Source: an uncultured Flavobacteriaceae bacterium (GTDB lineage Bacteria; Bacteroidota; Bacteroidia; Flavobacteriales; Flavobacteriaceae). From it: 64,000 nucleotides of DNA. Shown in pieces: positions 25,668 through 35,854 of this stretch; the first letter of the stretch is position 1; every line of letters begins with the position of its first letter. Under the pieces are notes generated by a model that searched no databases, was not told where the DNA came from, and saw nothing but the letters and a program-made list of their open reading frames with translations. Both the position numbers and the translations under genes were made by a program. The stretch is from NCBI GenBank assembly GCA_943788095.1, contig CALSOZ010000001.1:186001-250000 (forward strand), written 5' to 3'.

Positions 25668-27539
25668 TTAACGCCCCATGTAGACTAATAAAACAGAAAT
25701 GTCATTAGGGGAAACTCCACTAATTCTTGAAGCTTGCGCAACAGTTACAGGCTGAACGTTCTTCAGCTTTTCGCGGGCCTCATAACTCATGGATTTGATT
25801 TGAGAATAGTCATATCCCTTAGGAATTTTGACATATTCTAAGCGTGTTAATTTATCTGCATTGTTTTTTTCTTTAGCAATATAACCCGAATATTTTACCT
25901 GAATCTCCGTTTGCTCAATCACTTCGTTATCTAAATTATGATCGCGAATGTAAGACTCAACAGGTTCAAATTTACGAACATCTTCAATACCAATATTGGG
26001 TCTTGTAAATATTTTAAATAGTTTATCCGATTGTCGTATTGGTGTGGACTGTTTAGCCTCTAAGATCGGGTTGGCATCTTCGGGTTTGATGCTTTGTGTT
26101 CTAAAAAACCCCACAAACGCCTCCGCTTTAGAAAGCTTTTCCTCCATGCGTCTCAACCGTTTTTCGCTTGAAATCCCTAAGTCATATCCTTTGGGTGTCA
26201 AACGGATATCGGCATTATCTTGTCTAAGTAGTGTTCTGTATTCTGCTCGTGAGGTGAACATTCGATACGGTTCTTCCGTTCCCTTAGTTATTAAGTCATC
26301 GATCAAAACACCTATATAGGCTTCATTTCGTTTTAATATGAAAGACTCCTTTTCTTGAACCATAAGACTCGCATTGATCCCCGCCATTAAACCTTGAGAG
26401 GCTGCTTCTTCATAGCCTGTGGTACCATTGATTTGCCCTGCAAAATAAAGCCCCTTAATAATCTTTGTTTCTAGCGAATGTGTCAACTGAGTAGGAGGGA
26501 AGTAATCATATTCGATTGCGTAACCAGGTCTAAAAAACTTGACATTCTCGAATCCTTTGACCGCACTTAAAGCTTTAAACTGGACATCTTCAGGAAGGGA
26601 GGTGGAAAACCCATTCACATAGTATTCAACAGTATTCCAACCTTCTGGTTCCACGAAAATTTGATGGCTGTCTTTATCCGCAAAACGATTAATTTTATCT
26701 TCAATCGAGGGACAGTATCGAGGCCCTAAACTTTGGATACGGCCATTGAACATCGGAGAACGGTCAAAGCCTTCTCGTAGTAAATTATGAACCTCTGAGC
26801 TCGTATGTGCCATATGACAAGAACGCTGCGTTGTGAGCGGCTTGGTCTCATCGGAATATGAAAACTTTTCGGGGACTGTGTCGCCAGGTTGTTCGGACAT
26901 TTTAGAAAAATCTAAGGAGCGACCATCAACTCTTGGGGGTGTTCCAGTTTTCATTCGGCCGGAATCAAACCCTAAATCAATGAGCTGTTCAGTAATGCCC
27001 GTAGCAGCTTTTTCTCCTGCACGACCACCCCCAAAATTTTTATCTCCAATATGAATTAATCCATTTAAAAAAGTACCATTCGTCAACACAACAGACTTTG
27101 CTCTGATCTGTAAGCCTAGTGAAGTTTTCACCCCCTTGACAGTATCGCCTTCAACGATAAGACCAGTCACCATTTCTTGATAAAAATCGAGATTTTTGGT
27201 TTGTTCTAGCATCAATCGCCAGTCTTCAGCGAAACGCATCCGATCACTTTGTACGCGTGGACTCCACATCGCGGGACCCTTCGATTTGTTAAGCATTTTA
27301 AATTGAATCGCGGAGGTGTCACTTACGATACCGCTATAGCCACCGAGCGCGTCAATTTCACGAACAATTTGTCCTTTAGCAATACCTCCCATCGCAGGAT
27401 TGCAAGACATCTGTGCAATGTTTTGAAGGTTCATCGTCACAAGGAGTGTGCTACTTCCCATGTTGGCGGCAGCGGCAGCAGCTTCGCTTCCAGCGTGCCC
27501 TCCTCCAACTACAATTACGTCGTAAATTTTATTAAACAT
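25668..27539 (-). CDS. mnmG: tRNA uridine-5-carboxymethylaminomethyl modification enzyme MnmG
   Basis: 623 residues, full length. FAD-binding 'VGGGHAGSEAA' (11-21), 'GTFLNGLIHIG', 'GGRAGEKAATGI' and 'TGTPPRVDGRSLD' are family signatures; the C-terminal 'LEYVKIPKGYDY' and 'SRISGVSPNDISVLLVY' segments bind MnmE and tRNA. With MnmE it modifies U34 of several tRNAs. The gene (gidA) is often close to the replication origin and ParB sites; here parS-like palindromes flank it on both sides. Confidence 0.97.
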   Translation of the reverse strand: MFNKIYDVIVVGGGHAGSEAAAAAANMGSSTLLVTMNLQNIAQMSCNPAMGGIAKGQIVREIDALGGYSGIVSDTSAIQFKMLNKSKGPAMWSPRVQSDRMRFAEDWRLMLEQTKNLDFYQEMVTGLIVEGDTVKGVKTSLGLQIRAKSVVLTNGTFLNGLIHIGDKNFGGGRAGEKAATGITEQLIDLGFDSGRMKTGTPPRVDGRSLDFSKMSEQPGDTVPEKFSYSDETKPLTTQRSCHMAHTSSEVHNLLREGFDRSPMFNGRIQSLGPRYCPSIEDKINRFADKDSHQIFVEPEGWNTVEYYVNGFSTSLPEDVQFKALSAVKGFENVKFFRPGYAIEYDYFPPTQLTHSLETKIIKGLYFAGQINGTTGYEEAASQGLMAGINASLMVQEKESFILKRNEAYIGVLIDDLITKGTEEPYRMFTSRAEYRTLLRQDNADIRLTPKGYDLGISSEKRLRRMEEKLSKAEAFVGFFRTQSIKPEDANPILEAKQSTPIRQSDKLFKIFTRPNIGIEDVRKFEPVESYIRDHNLDNEVIEQTEIQVKYSGYIAKEKNNADKLTRLEYVKIPKGYDYSQIKSMSYEAREKLKNVQPVTVAQASRISGVSPNDISVLLVYMGR

Positions 27540-27554
27540 TATAACATTGTTTAA

Positions 27555-27570
27555 TGTTCCACGTGGAACA
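27555..27570. other. parS ParB-binding palindrome (site 2)
   Basis: TGTTCCACGTGGAACA is a perfect 16-bp palindrome matching the conserved parS consensus TGTTNCACGTGNAACA at every defined position. It lies 15 bp upstream of the mnmG start. Site 1 is 1,914 bp away. Confidence 0.85.
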
Positions 27571-27608
27571 AATCGTTTGAAGATGCAAATATAAGGGTTT
27601 AGAAAAAA

Positions 27609-28022
27609 TTAATCGTTACGTTGTTGAAGATAGAAATCTTCTTTTGTTCGCATCAATGCGGCATCAGATTTGGACTTATCCTTATAACCACAATAATGCA
27701 GAACACCATGCGCCATTACCCTAGAAAGTTCTGTGTCAAAAGACTGATTAAATTCGATTGCATTTTCGCGTACCCGTTCAATTGAAATAAAGATCTCGCC
27801 ATGAATCTCTTTTCCTATAGAATAATCAAAACTAATAACGTCCGTCAAAGTATCATGATTTAAAAACTCTACGTTCAAATTGTGTAAAAAAGCATCATCA
27901 CAAAACACAATTGAGACCTCGCCTTCGTTATAATTTTCCTGAGAGATGATTGCTGTTAACCAGTCTGAAACGGCTGATTGGTTTGAAATTTCGAAGTTGG
28001 TTTCTGAGTGAAAACTAATCAT
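27609..28022 (-). CDS. ybeY: rRNA maturation endoribonuclease YbeY
   Basis: 137 residues. The zinc site 'HGVLHYCGYKD' supplies His ligands in the H-x3-H-x5 pattern of UPF0054. 'LNVEFLNHDTLTDVISF' is the other family block. It processes 16S rRNA 3' ends and takes part in ribosome quality control. It overlaps the upstream DUF4175 gene by 8 bp, and mnmG follows 70 bp later. Confidence 0.93.
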   Translation of the reverse strand: MISFHSETNFEISNQSAVSDWLTAIISQENYNEGEVSIVFCDDAFLHNLNVEFLNHDTLTDVISFDYSIGKEIHGEIFISIERVRENAIEFNQSFDTELSRVMAHGVLHYCGYKDKSKSDAALMRTKEDFYLQQRND

Positions 28023-31000
28023 TTGGGTTCTTAAAATATTCTTGTACTTTTTGCTTAAATTCCTGTCGCAAAGGTAAGCTTTGTCGATTTAATATCTCTG
28101 TTGTATTAAAATATTGTTTAATCACCTCTGGACTTGGAGCTGGAGACTGGAAACGATCAGCTTTACTGGTGTCAGCAACGCGTTTTGTATCTTCGCCTTG
28201 TTGCAACGCTGCCTTTTCTAATTTTAACAACTGATGCTTAAGCGCCTTCATGTCTTGTAAAGACTTTGACGTAACCCCTTGATTTATAAGGTTTTGTTCA
28301 ATTTTTTCCATAGCATTAAGAAGGTTTTGAGCGCCTTGTCCGATCCCTTTTTTGTCTAACAATTCTTGCAGTGCATTTCTCAATTCTTGTTGCTTTTTAA
28401 AAATCTCAAACAACTCACCGGTATCACCTTCAGAGTCACCACCAAGACCACTTGGCTTAGCGCTGTTTCTCTGACCTTCGTCACCTGGAGCGCCGTCATC
28501 AACTGGTTTTGAGCTAGAATCCCCTTCACCAGAATCCTTATTTGAATCGGCTTTTCCCTTCTCAGAACCTTGCTTTTCACCGTTTGGTTTTTTTCCGTTC
28601 TCGTTGAGCTGCTTTTCCATCTCTTTGTTTAAAGCCTCTTGACTCATAATAATATCGGGTAATTGCATCTCGCCTTCGCCTTGGCCTGGGGAAAGCTGCA
28701 TTTCCATTTGCATGGAATTTAAAGTATTGCTCAACAGGTCTGCTAATTTATTGGTCGAGGAAACCGCAAATTGTTGAGCCGAGACCCCTTTTCGAGTATC
28801 GTTTTCTGAAAGTAATTCTAAACTTTTATCAATATTAAAAAACACATCCGTGATCTCAGAATTGACTTGCTCAGAGATCTTAGGCTGACGCAAGGAAAGT
28901 GCAAACAAGCTATCGTCCACGTGCTCAAAATGCTCCCTAAGATTGCTTTGTTTCACAAGTCGTTGCGCATAGTCGTTATTATTAGACGGCGAGGTCTTAA
29001 AACGATTCATTAAGGCCTCTTGATCAAAGGAAAACAAAAGTAAGTTGTCTAAAATTTGACGTAACATCTCAACATCTTCATTCAGTTGTTCGGCAGAACC
29101 ACTGCCCATTTGACTCGACATTTTTTTCCCCATTTGACGCATCTTTTGTGCCGCCTTCCTTTGGCTTTTTTGAGCCTTTGAAAGTTGACTGGTTTTGTCT
29201 TGAGGGTTAGATGACTTTTCTTTTTTACCTAAATCTTCACTGGCATTTTCTTGATCTTTTTGAATCGATTTTTCTAGATTAGGGTCATCGGGAATCGAAA
29301 GCGGTTTTGACAACGCCTCGTTATCTTTCTTCAAATCATTTAATTGTTTTAAGAGATCCTTGAAGTCGTCATTCAATTGATCTTGAGCAGATTTAGAGTT
29401 TTGCTCCGACGATTCTTTAGATAATTCAGACTGTGCTTCAGATAATTTATTTAAGGCTTCTTGGAGTTGCTCTGCTTTTTTGGTCACATAATAGCGTTTC
29501 GTAAGCTCGAGTAATTGTTCTAAACTACGTTGTTTATTTTTATTTTGTTTGGCCATTTCCTCCAGTTTTTCAGCCAATTGTTCCTTGTTAATTTTATCGG
29601 TAACTTTTTTAAGCTCCTCAAGAAGTTTTTCGTGTTTTTTTAGCGTTTCCTTCTGTGCGTCTAATCGTTTTTCTAGCTGTTCTTTAAAAGGGTCCTTTTT
29701 TTTAGATTTATTAAACTGATTTAAATTCTTCTTCATTTTGTTGTTGAATTTCTTCAACATTTGATCTTGCACTTTTTGACGTTCTAAAAATGATTTTAGT
29801 TTTTGTTGATCACTGAAATTCAACTGAGGTGTTTGTTTTTGATTTTGAGACAACTCTTTAAGTGATTGGTCTTGTTCAGCCATAGAATTTAACGCTTTTT
29901 GAAATGCCGTTGATAACTCGTTCTGTTCTTGAAGTTGAAGTTCTTCAAGTGTGTTTTGGCTTTTGGAATTATAGTTAAAAACACGACTTCTAGTAGACTT
30001 GTTTTGATGGAACGGATCATTATCAAAAACCTCAAAATAAAGGGCATAAGCAGTATCCTCAATTAATTCTAAATTAGATGGAAAAGCGTAGGTGAATTCT
30101 TGAAACGTCTGCACATCAGCTGGCAGTAAAAGTGATTTCGACTTTGTGGGGTCGTCCATTGGATAATAATGAAGTTTTAGGGAATTGATCCCATAATCAT
30201 CTGAGATTTGGCCGTAAAAAAATAGGGTTTCTTGATAGGTAGAATCCTGTTTCATTTCTACTTTGATTGTGGGCCGTTGATCTTTAATGGTTTGGATGGT
30301 AAACGCTAAGTTTTCATAATTCTTAAGTTGAGTGTTACTCGTTTGAATCGTATAACTTAAAGACTCAAACAACTGTTTGCTAAATTGAAACTTTTGATTA
30401 TTGGCTTCAAAAAATAGCGCCTTGTCTTTGTATGCAAAGACTACGGAGTCCGTTGACTTAGTAGTTAGTTCCCAACTCAACTTGGTTCCTTCTGGGATCA
30501 TGGCATTCCCATTGTTCGCAATTTTTTGATCTGTTTTGCCCGTATAAGTTGGGTAGTCTAAGTATAAATCAAAATGAAGTAAGACTGGTGTGTTTATGAG
30601 GTCTAGATGATATGGTTTAGAAATAACGTCTCCCGCAATTAAGGTAAAGTTGACGGGCGCTTTTAACTGGCGGAATTCATGTTCAAAAACGCCTAATTGC
30701 GGTTGATTCAATATATAAGACGCTTTGTCATAAACAATTTGAACTTCTTCAGGGATGACAGAACCCACTGTTTTTACAACCAACGTAAAAGACGTGTTTT
30801 CAATGGCCTCAAGCGGGTTGTTCATCACAAAAAAAGAAAACGGCGCCGGCGGAAAATAGGTGGTTTGATAATTGACAACCCGTTTTAAACTGTCTGTAAA
30901 CACCGCTTGCTTGCCAAACATAAAAAACACAAAAACAATAAGAATTGGCACAACGGCATACCTAAGATATTTTAAATTATCCTTCAGGTTTACGGCGTTT

Positions 31001-31423
31001 TTAAACGGAACTAAACTCAAGTTTTTGGATTTCTGTTCGATGCTGGCTAAAAGAAACTCTGTGTGTTGCGATTGTTGGTTCAGCTGAAGGACATTTAAAA
31101 GTTTGTCCTTCACTTCCGGAAAATGTTTACCGACTATTTTAGAGGCTGTTTCATTGTCAATGCCTTTTTGGATTTTAAAATATTTTGCCAATGGAATGAA
31201 AATCAACCTATAAAAAAGAAAAGCCTCAAAACCAACAACACACCAAAACAAGAGGGTTCTTCCAAAAGGATTTAGCCAAAAAAAAGTGTTCAATAATCAG
31301 TGTAAATAACCCATACAGCAAACCAATAGCAACAAACAGCAGCAACCCTTTCAGTAAAGCGCTGATATAATAGCGTCTGATGAATTGTTCTAATTTTTGC
31401 TCTATGTTGTGAAACCCTTCCAG
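28015..31423 (-). CDS. DUF4175 family large coiled-coil membrane protein (5' end frameshifted)
   Basis: The main open frame runs from 31293 (a TTG codon) and gives 1,092 residues: one membrane helix near residue 110, beta-rich repeats (about 150-430), then long Q/K/E-rich coiled coils and a low-complexity G/S/N-rich stretch near 900-960. Homologues I know of start earlier. Reading on in another frame restores the expected N-terminus: 'NIEQKLEQFIRRYY', then 'LLKGLLLFVAIGLLYGLF', a first membrane helix, up to 'EHFFWLNPFGR'. The frames join if one base is removed from the 8-A run at 31278-31285. The restored frame has CTG, not ATG, at 31421-31423 where Met is expected. Function unknown. Confidence 0.8.
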
Positions 31424-31907
31424 TTAAAACCTTGTTTAAAAAAATAAAATTACAATAATATTCCATATTGATGGTGGCTTTATCATAATATGTGAAGAAA
31501 AATAAGGAATGAATAATAAGACGCCATTGCAATGAGTGCTTGATTTAAAAAAGAATAAAAAACTTCATTTGTTTTGGACACCGCTGATTTTTTATATAAA
31601 TTTAGGGTTGATTTTGACCCCAAGTCTAAATCTTCAAAAAGCAATTTAACCGAAGTTTTAGATCTAATTTTATTGAGAATAGCGTATTGGAAAGGTTCCG
31701 GTATCCGCCCTATGTAGCGGTTTTTTGAACACCTCATTTAATAACGCATGGTTGTAAGATAAGTGTGTTTCAAGATGAATAGAGGGCTTTAATTAGATGT
31801 TAAATTGCTGATTATGCGTTTTTGGGAAAAAATTAATTCACATACAGCGGTAAAAGAAATAACGGCCCTAGTACCGATATACAGTAGTTAGCGACAATAA
31901 GACAAAA
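31424..31907. other. 484-bp stretch with no recognised gene
   Basis: A minus-strand open frame of 84 codons (31483-31737) has no domain I recognise and overlaps another unassigned frame; I do not call it a gene. Near 31867-31905 there is a 'gatatacagtagttagcgac'-type segment like those often seen between mobile genes in Bacteroidota, but I cannot prove a repeat. This is the left part of the accessory island. Confidence 0.4.
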
Positions 31908-32148
31908 ATGATTGAAGATAAAATACAGGAATTCAAAACTGAGCTTAAATTAAAAAAAGATTTAGATGTCGTCAGAAAGTTCATCACGTCTGGAGATAGT
32001 TTTGTTTTAGATTCTGATAAGTATTTGGATTTGAAAGATTTTGAAAACTTAAGGGAATGGGAAGCAGATATGTGTTGAATTTTCCAATAGGACTTTTAGA
32101 AATTCGTTCAAGATACAATCAAAATACATTTCAGAAGCAAAAAATTAA
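31908..32148 (+). pseudogene. Small orphan ORF, frameshifted, upstream of the DUF262 gene
   Basis: An ATG at 31908 opens 'MIEDKIQEFKTELKLKKDL', charged and helical, which stops after 57 codons. A single-base shift near 32076 continues it as 'VEFSNRTFRNSFKIQSKY' to a stop at 32148, about 80 residues in all, 5 bp before the DUF262 start. The close coupling suggests that the two work together. No domain recognised; it could be a small accessory or immunity-type protein, but that is a guess. Confidence 0.4.
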
Positions 32149-32153
32149 ATAAA

Positions 32154-33138
32154 ATGAAAACATCAGGAACAAACATTAGATTAAGAAAATTACTTTCAGG
32201 TCTTAAAAATGGAACATTAATACCACGCCCAGAATTTCAGAGAAGACTAGTATGGGCAAATAAACATAAGATTGCATTTATTCAAACAGTTCTTGAAGGT
32301 CTCCCTTTTCCAGAAATTTACATTGCCGCAGGTGACGTAAATCTTACTAGTGGAGAAGGAAACGAAATGATTGTTGATGGTCAACAAAGAATTTCAACTT
32401 TATATCAATATTTTACTGGTTCAGATGAGATTAAATATCCTTCTGACGTTTTGCCTTATGAAAAACTTACCCCACAGCAACAAGAAGATTTTTTAGAATA
32501 TGAGGTCGTATAAGAGATTTAGGGAAACAAACAATTGAGAATATTAAAACTATTTTTCAACGAATAAACTCAACAAATTACTCTTTAAATGCAGTTGAAA
32601 TTCATAATTCAAGATTTGATGGAGCACTAAAAATGTTTGCTGAAGAATTATCTGAAAATTCATTTTTCGAAGACCCATTCTGTGTTTACCAACAACGATA
32701 TAAAGAGGATGAGAGACCTAGGTTTTTCTTTGTTAACTTCTATAACTTTATTATCAAGTTATTTTAATCTTGAAACAGAATTCGAGACATTCCTCGAAAA
32801 ATACAATGATGAGTTTCCTGATTCTGAAAAGCTAAAAACAGAAATTGAATTTATACTTAATCAAATTGAGTCTTTAGATTTTGATGAAAAATCAAGAGTT
32901 TATAAAAAGAATGACTTATTCACCCTAATCATTGAGCTTCATAGAGGACAATTTAAGGAGTCAAAAAATACGATAATAAAAAATTGAGACTAATTTGAAA
33001 AGCTTCTATGCAAAAGTGGAGGCAGAAGATATGTCACCTGATGTGCAAGAATATATAAAAAATGTTATCCAAGGAACTAATAGTAGAAGTGCCAGAATTA
33101 CAAGAGGTCGTATTATCGCAAAAGTAATAAATGAATAA
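32154..33138 (+). pseudogene. DUF262 (GmrSD N-terminal-like) protein, several frameshifts
   Basis: The first frame shows the DUF262 hallmarks 'RPEFQRRLVW' (25-34) and 'IVDGQQRISTL' (DGQQR at 75-79), the ParB/Srx-like nucleotide-binding and cleavage fold of GmrS-type enzymes. It stops at 32513, but the same protein continues in other frames through shifts near 32510, 32680 and 32985, ending '...RGRIIAKVINE' at 33138. Restored length is about 328 residues. I see no DUF1524/HNH domain, so it is a stand-alone DUF262 protein. Such genes often neighbour restriction-modification systems, as here. Whether it is truly dead or just badly sequenced is open. Confidence 0.65.
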
Positions 33139-33317
33139 AAAGCTAGTAAAAATGTATAAAAATAATAGTGGTTTAATCGATAAAATGAAAGTAAGTGAAT
33201 AAAAAAAAGGTCTGTGTTTAACCGAAAAGTTTGTGAGTATAAACCACGCTACTACTCATAGCCAATCCCGTTGCCAGAAATTAGAACAAACCACAGCGTA
33301 AAAAGACAAAAAGAAGA

Positions 33318-35782
33318 ATGAAGTATAAAAATATCCGAGAAGAAGAACTAAAAAACAAAGTTGGTGCTGACTGGTTTAAACAATTTGATACAACCGAAAT
33401 TCTTGGAAATATTGACTTTACCGTTTTTCCAAAACAAGATAATTTATTTGGAAGAATACCTCTTTTATGGGCAGAAGCTAAAACAGGAAATTTTGACATT
33501 CCAACAATGTTTGTGCAACTCATTCTTACAATTGGAAAAGCACGAACTTTTGACAAAACTTTGCCACCAGCATTTTTAGGAGCTTTTGACTTCAAAAAAA
33601 TTGCCTTTGTTGATTATATAAATATTCAAGATATTTTTTACCTCAACGACTTTAATTGGAATGTAACCCCAAGCAACCACGAAACAAAAGAATTTCAATT
33701 AATTAAAGACCGAATAGAAGCCGTCTTAAAAACTAAAACTTATGTTTTTGAATATCAAAAAGACGAAAAGATACTTAATACTTTCATTAAAAATAATGTG
33801 GCTAAAGCCACAACAAAAAATAGAATCAAAATTGACAAAAACAATTTCATTCCAATTTATTTACGTTGGATTGAGATTGTTAAACCTATAATTGACGTTA
33901 ATTGGGATGACTTAAAAAAAGCAAATATTCTTGATAGTGATTTTTATCTAGCTGACATATTCGTTGACGACAAAGGCACACAAAATATTGATGATGATTT
34001 AACCATAAGAGATAGTTTGTTTGTTGTCTTTCAAAATCAAGGCTACTCTATTAGCTAAAGAAAATGTCAAGCAAATGTCTTGATGCTACCATAAACATTC
34101 GCAATAAAGATGCTTATTTGCAATTTTGGAAACTCTACAAAAGACCACCAATAAAGGAGTTTCAAGATTACATTATAGAACGCAGAGATTTACTTGCACC
34201 ACAAGATATTAGAGAGCGTAAAGGAGCATTTTTTACGCCTCGTATTTGGGTAGAACTTTCGCAAAAATACTTAACAGATTATTTAGGCGAAAACTGGCAA
34301 GACGATTATTACATTTGGGATTGTGCGGCAGGAACAGGTAATCTTTTAGCAGGCTTACCAATAAATATAACATTTATGCAAGTACATTAGACCAAGCCGA
34401 TATTAATGTAATGAACGAGCGTATTGACCACGGAGCCAACTTGTTGAAAAATCACGTTTTTCAGTTTGACTTTTTAAATGATGATTTTACGAAACTTACC
34501 TCAAAGTTTCAAGAATTATTAATGACTCAGAAAAACGTAAAAAACTTATTATTTATATCAATCCACCGTATGCAGAGGCTACTTCGAAAAAACTTTAACT
34601 GGAAAGAGGGATAAAGTAGGCGTTGAACAATCTTTAATAATTAAAAACTACAAACCTAAATTGGCAAGGTAAATGAAATATTTGCCCATATTTTAATAGC
34701 GATTAATAACGAAATAATGTGTTGCTATAATTGGAGAATTTTCAAATTGAAAATTCTGCAAGGCAGTCATTTTTCTGATTTTAGAAGACTTCTTATAAGC
34801 AAAGTTAGAAAGAATGTTTTGTGTTCCTGCCGAAACATTTGATAATGTAAAAGGTAAATTTCCAATTGGATTTACGATTTGGGATTCTTCCATAAATTTC
34901 TTTGAAAGAATATTTACTGATGTTATAATAAAAAGGGGATTTTATAATGCAAAAAGAAATTATCCTATGAAAATTCAGAATTTATTAATGAATGGATAAA
35001 ACCATTTAGAGCAAATAAAAATGATCATTAATTATTAGGTAAGTTCCCATTCATGGCAATGATTTTCAAAACAAAATATTATTATTTTATATCCGATTAT
35101 ACATAAAGCGGCATGGTCAATTTTTAATAAATACAAAGAATTTAATTAAAACTTCAATTTATTTTAGCGGTTAGAAAAAGTATTCCTGCAACTTGGCTTA
35201 ATGACAGAGACCAATTTTTAAAGCCAAATGATGGTATGGCAAACTGATCTTGAATTTCAAAATGATTGTTTGGCATTATACACTTTTTAGAAATAAATTC
35301 AAAGCGATATGGCACCAACCATTGGATCCCCTTTACCGAACAAGAAGTAAATGCCCAAGAATAGATTTGAGAGCAACTTTATGACCGATTTTATTAATGG
35401 AAAAATCAAAATAGAAGAGAAACGACTTGTTTGGAACTAGTACAAATCAACCTACAAAAAGAGAATTTTCAGAAGAAGCTACAGCGTTTTTGATGCTGGC
35501 AGAGAACTTTGGAAATACTATCATAGCCAACCCAACGTAAATGTAAACGCAAGTTTTTATGACATTAGAGCTCACTTTCAAGGCAGAAACGACAAAGGCA
35601 GAATGAACTCAAAAAGTGATGATGAAAGATATATGGAATTGATTGGCGAATTAAGGAACAAACTGAGCTTTTTAGCCGACAAAATCAAGCCGAAAATATA
35701 CGAATACGAATTTCTAAAAGATAATAACTGCTGTCTACAAAAAACAGCTCTTTTCTTGATAAATTTTGGAGCTATTTTGTGA
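33318..35782 (+). pseudogene. Eco57I-like type II (IIG-type) restriction-modification enzyme, many frameshifts
   Basis: The first intact segment (33318-34058) is a 246-residue N-terminal nuclease-type region, with 'FPKQDNLFGRIPLLWAEAKTG' resembling an [ED]xK core in such fusions. After single-base shifts the frame continues with 'ERKGAFFTP', SAM motif I 'DCAAGTGNLLAGL' (about 34320-34358), and the N6-adenine methyltransferase catalytic motif NPPY at 34560-34571. Further fragments give 'CVPAETFDN', 'FPIGFTIWD', 'FPATWLND'-like text and a C-terminal 'DDERYMELIGELRNKLSF', consistent with one protein of about 800 residues. At least six shifts are needed. Target sequence unknown. The end coordinate is approximate. 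Confidence 0.6.
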
Positions 35783-35804
35783 TCCTAAAAACACCGCCTA
35801 TTTC

Positions 35805-35836
35805 TTTGGGGAATGCCTTCAACAATTCTATCTTTG
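35805..35836 (+). promoter_or_regulatory. Promoter of gltX (TTTG-N20-TATCTTTG)
   Basis: TTTG at 35805-35808 and TATCTTTG at 35829-35836 are separated by 20 bp, matching both elements of the Bacteroidota housekeeping promoter (-33 TTTG, -7 TAnnTTTG) at normal spacing, 18 bp before the gltX ATG. It is the best promoter match I found. Confidence 0.65.
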
Positions 35837-35854
35837 TGGCACTAATACAAGACC

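Noticed and set aside
27249-27554. Open frame of 101 codons opposite the 5' part of mnmG
   Set aside because: It is the antisense shadow of mnmG, which is a full-length conserved gene; the translated text has no protein-like pattern.
31290-31532. 80-codon minus-strand frame overlapping the DUF4175 5' end
   Set aside because: It runs over the restored DUF4175 N-terminus in the wrong frame; the restored frame gives the expected family sequence.
31483-31737. 84-codon minus-strand frame upstream of the DUF4175 gene
   Set aside because: No recognisable domain, overlaps another random frame, and lies in an island with poor sequence quality; too weak to call a gene.
31424-35854. Insertion sequence or integron origin of the island
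   Set aside because: No transposase, integrase or matching terminal repeats were found; only weakly similar short segments before 31908 and 33318.
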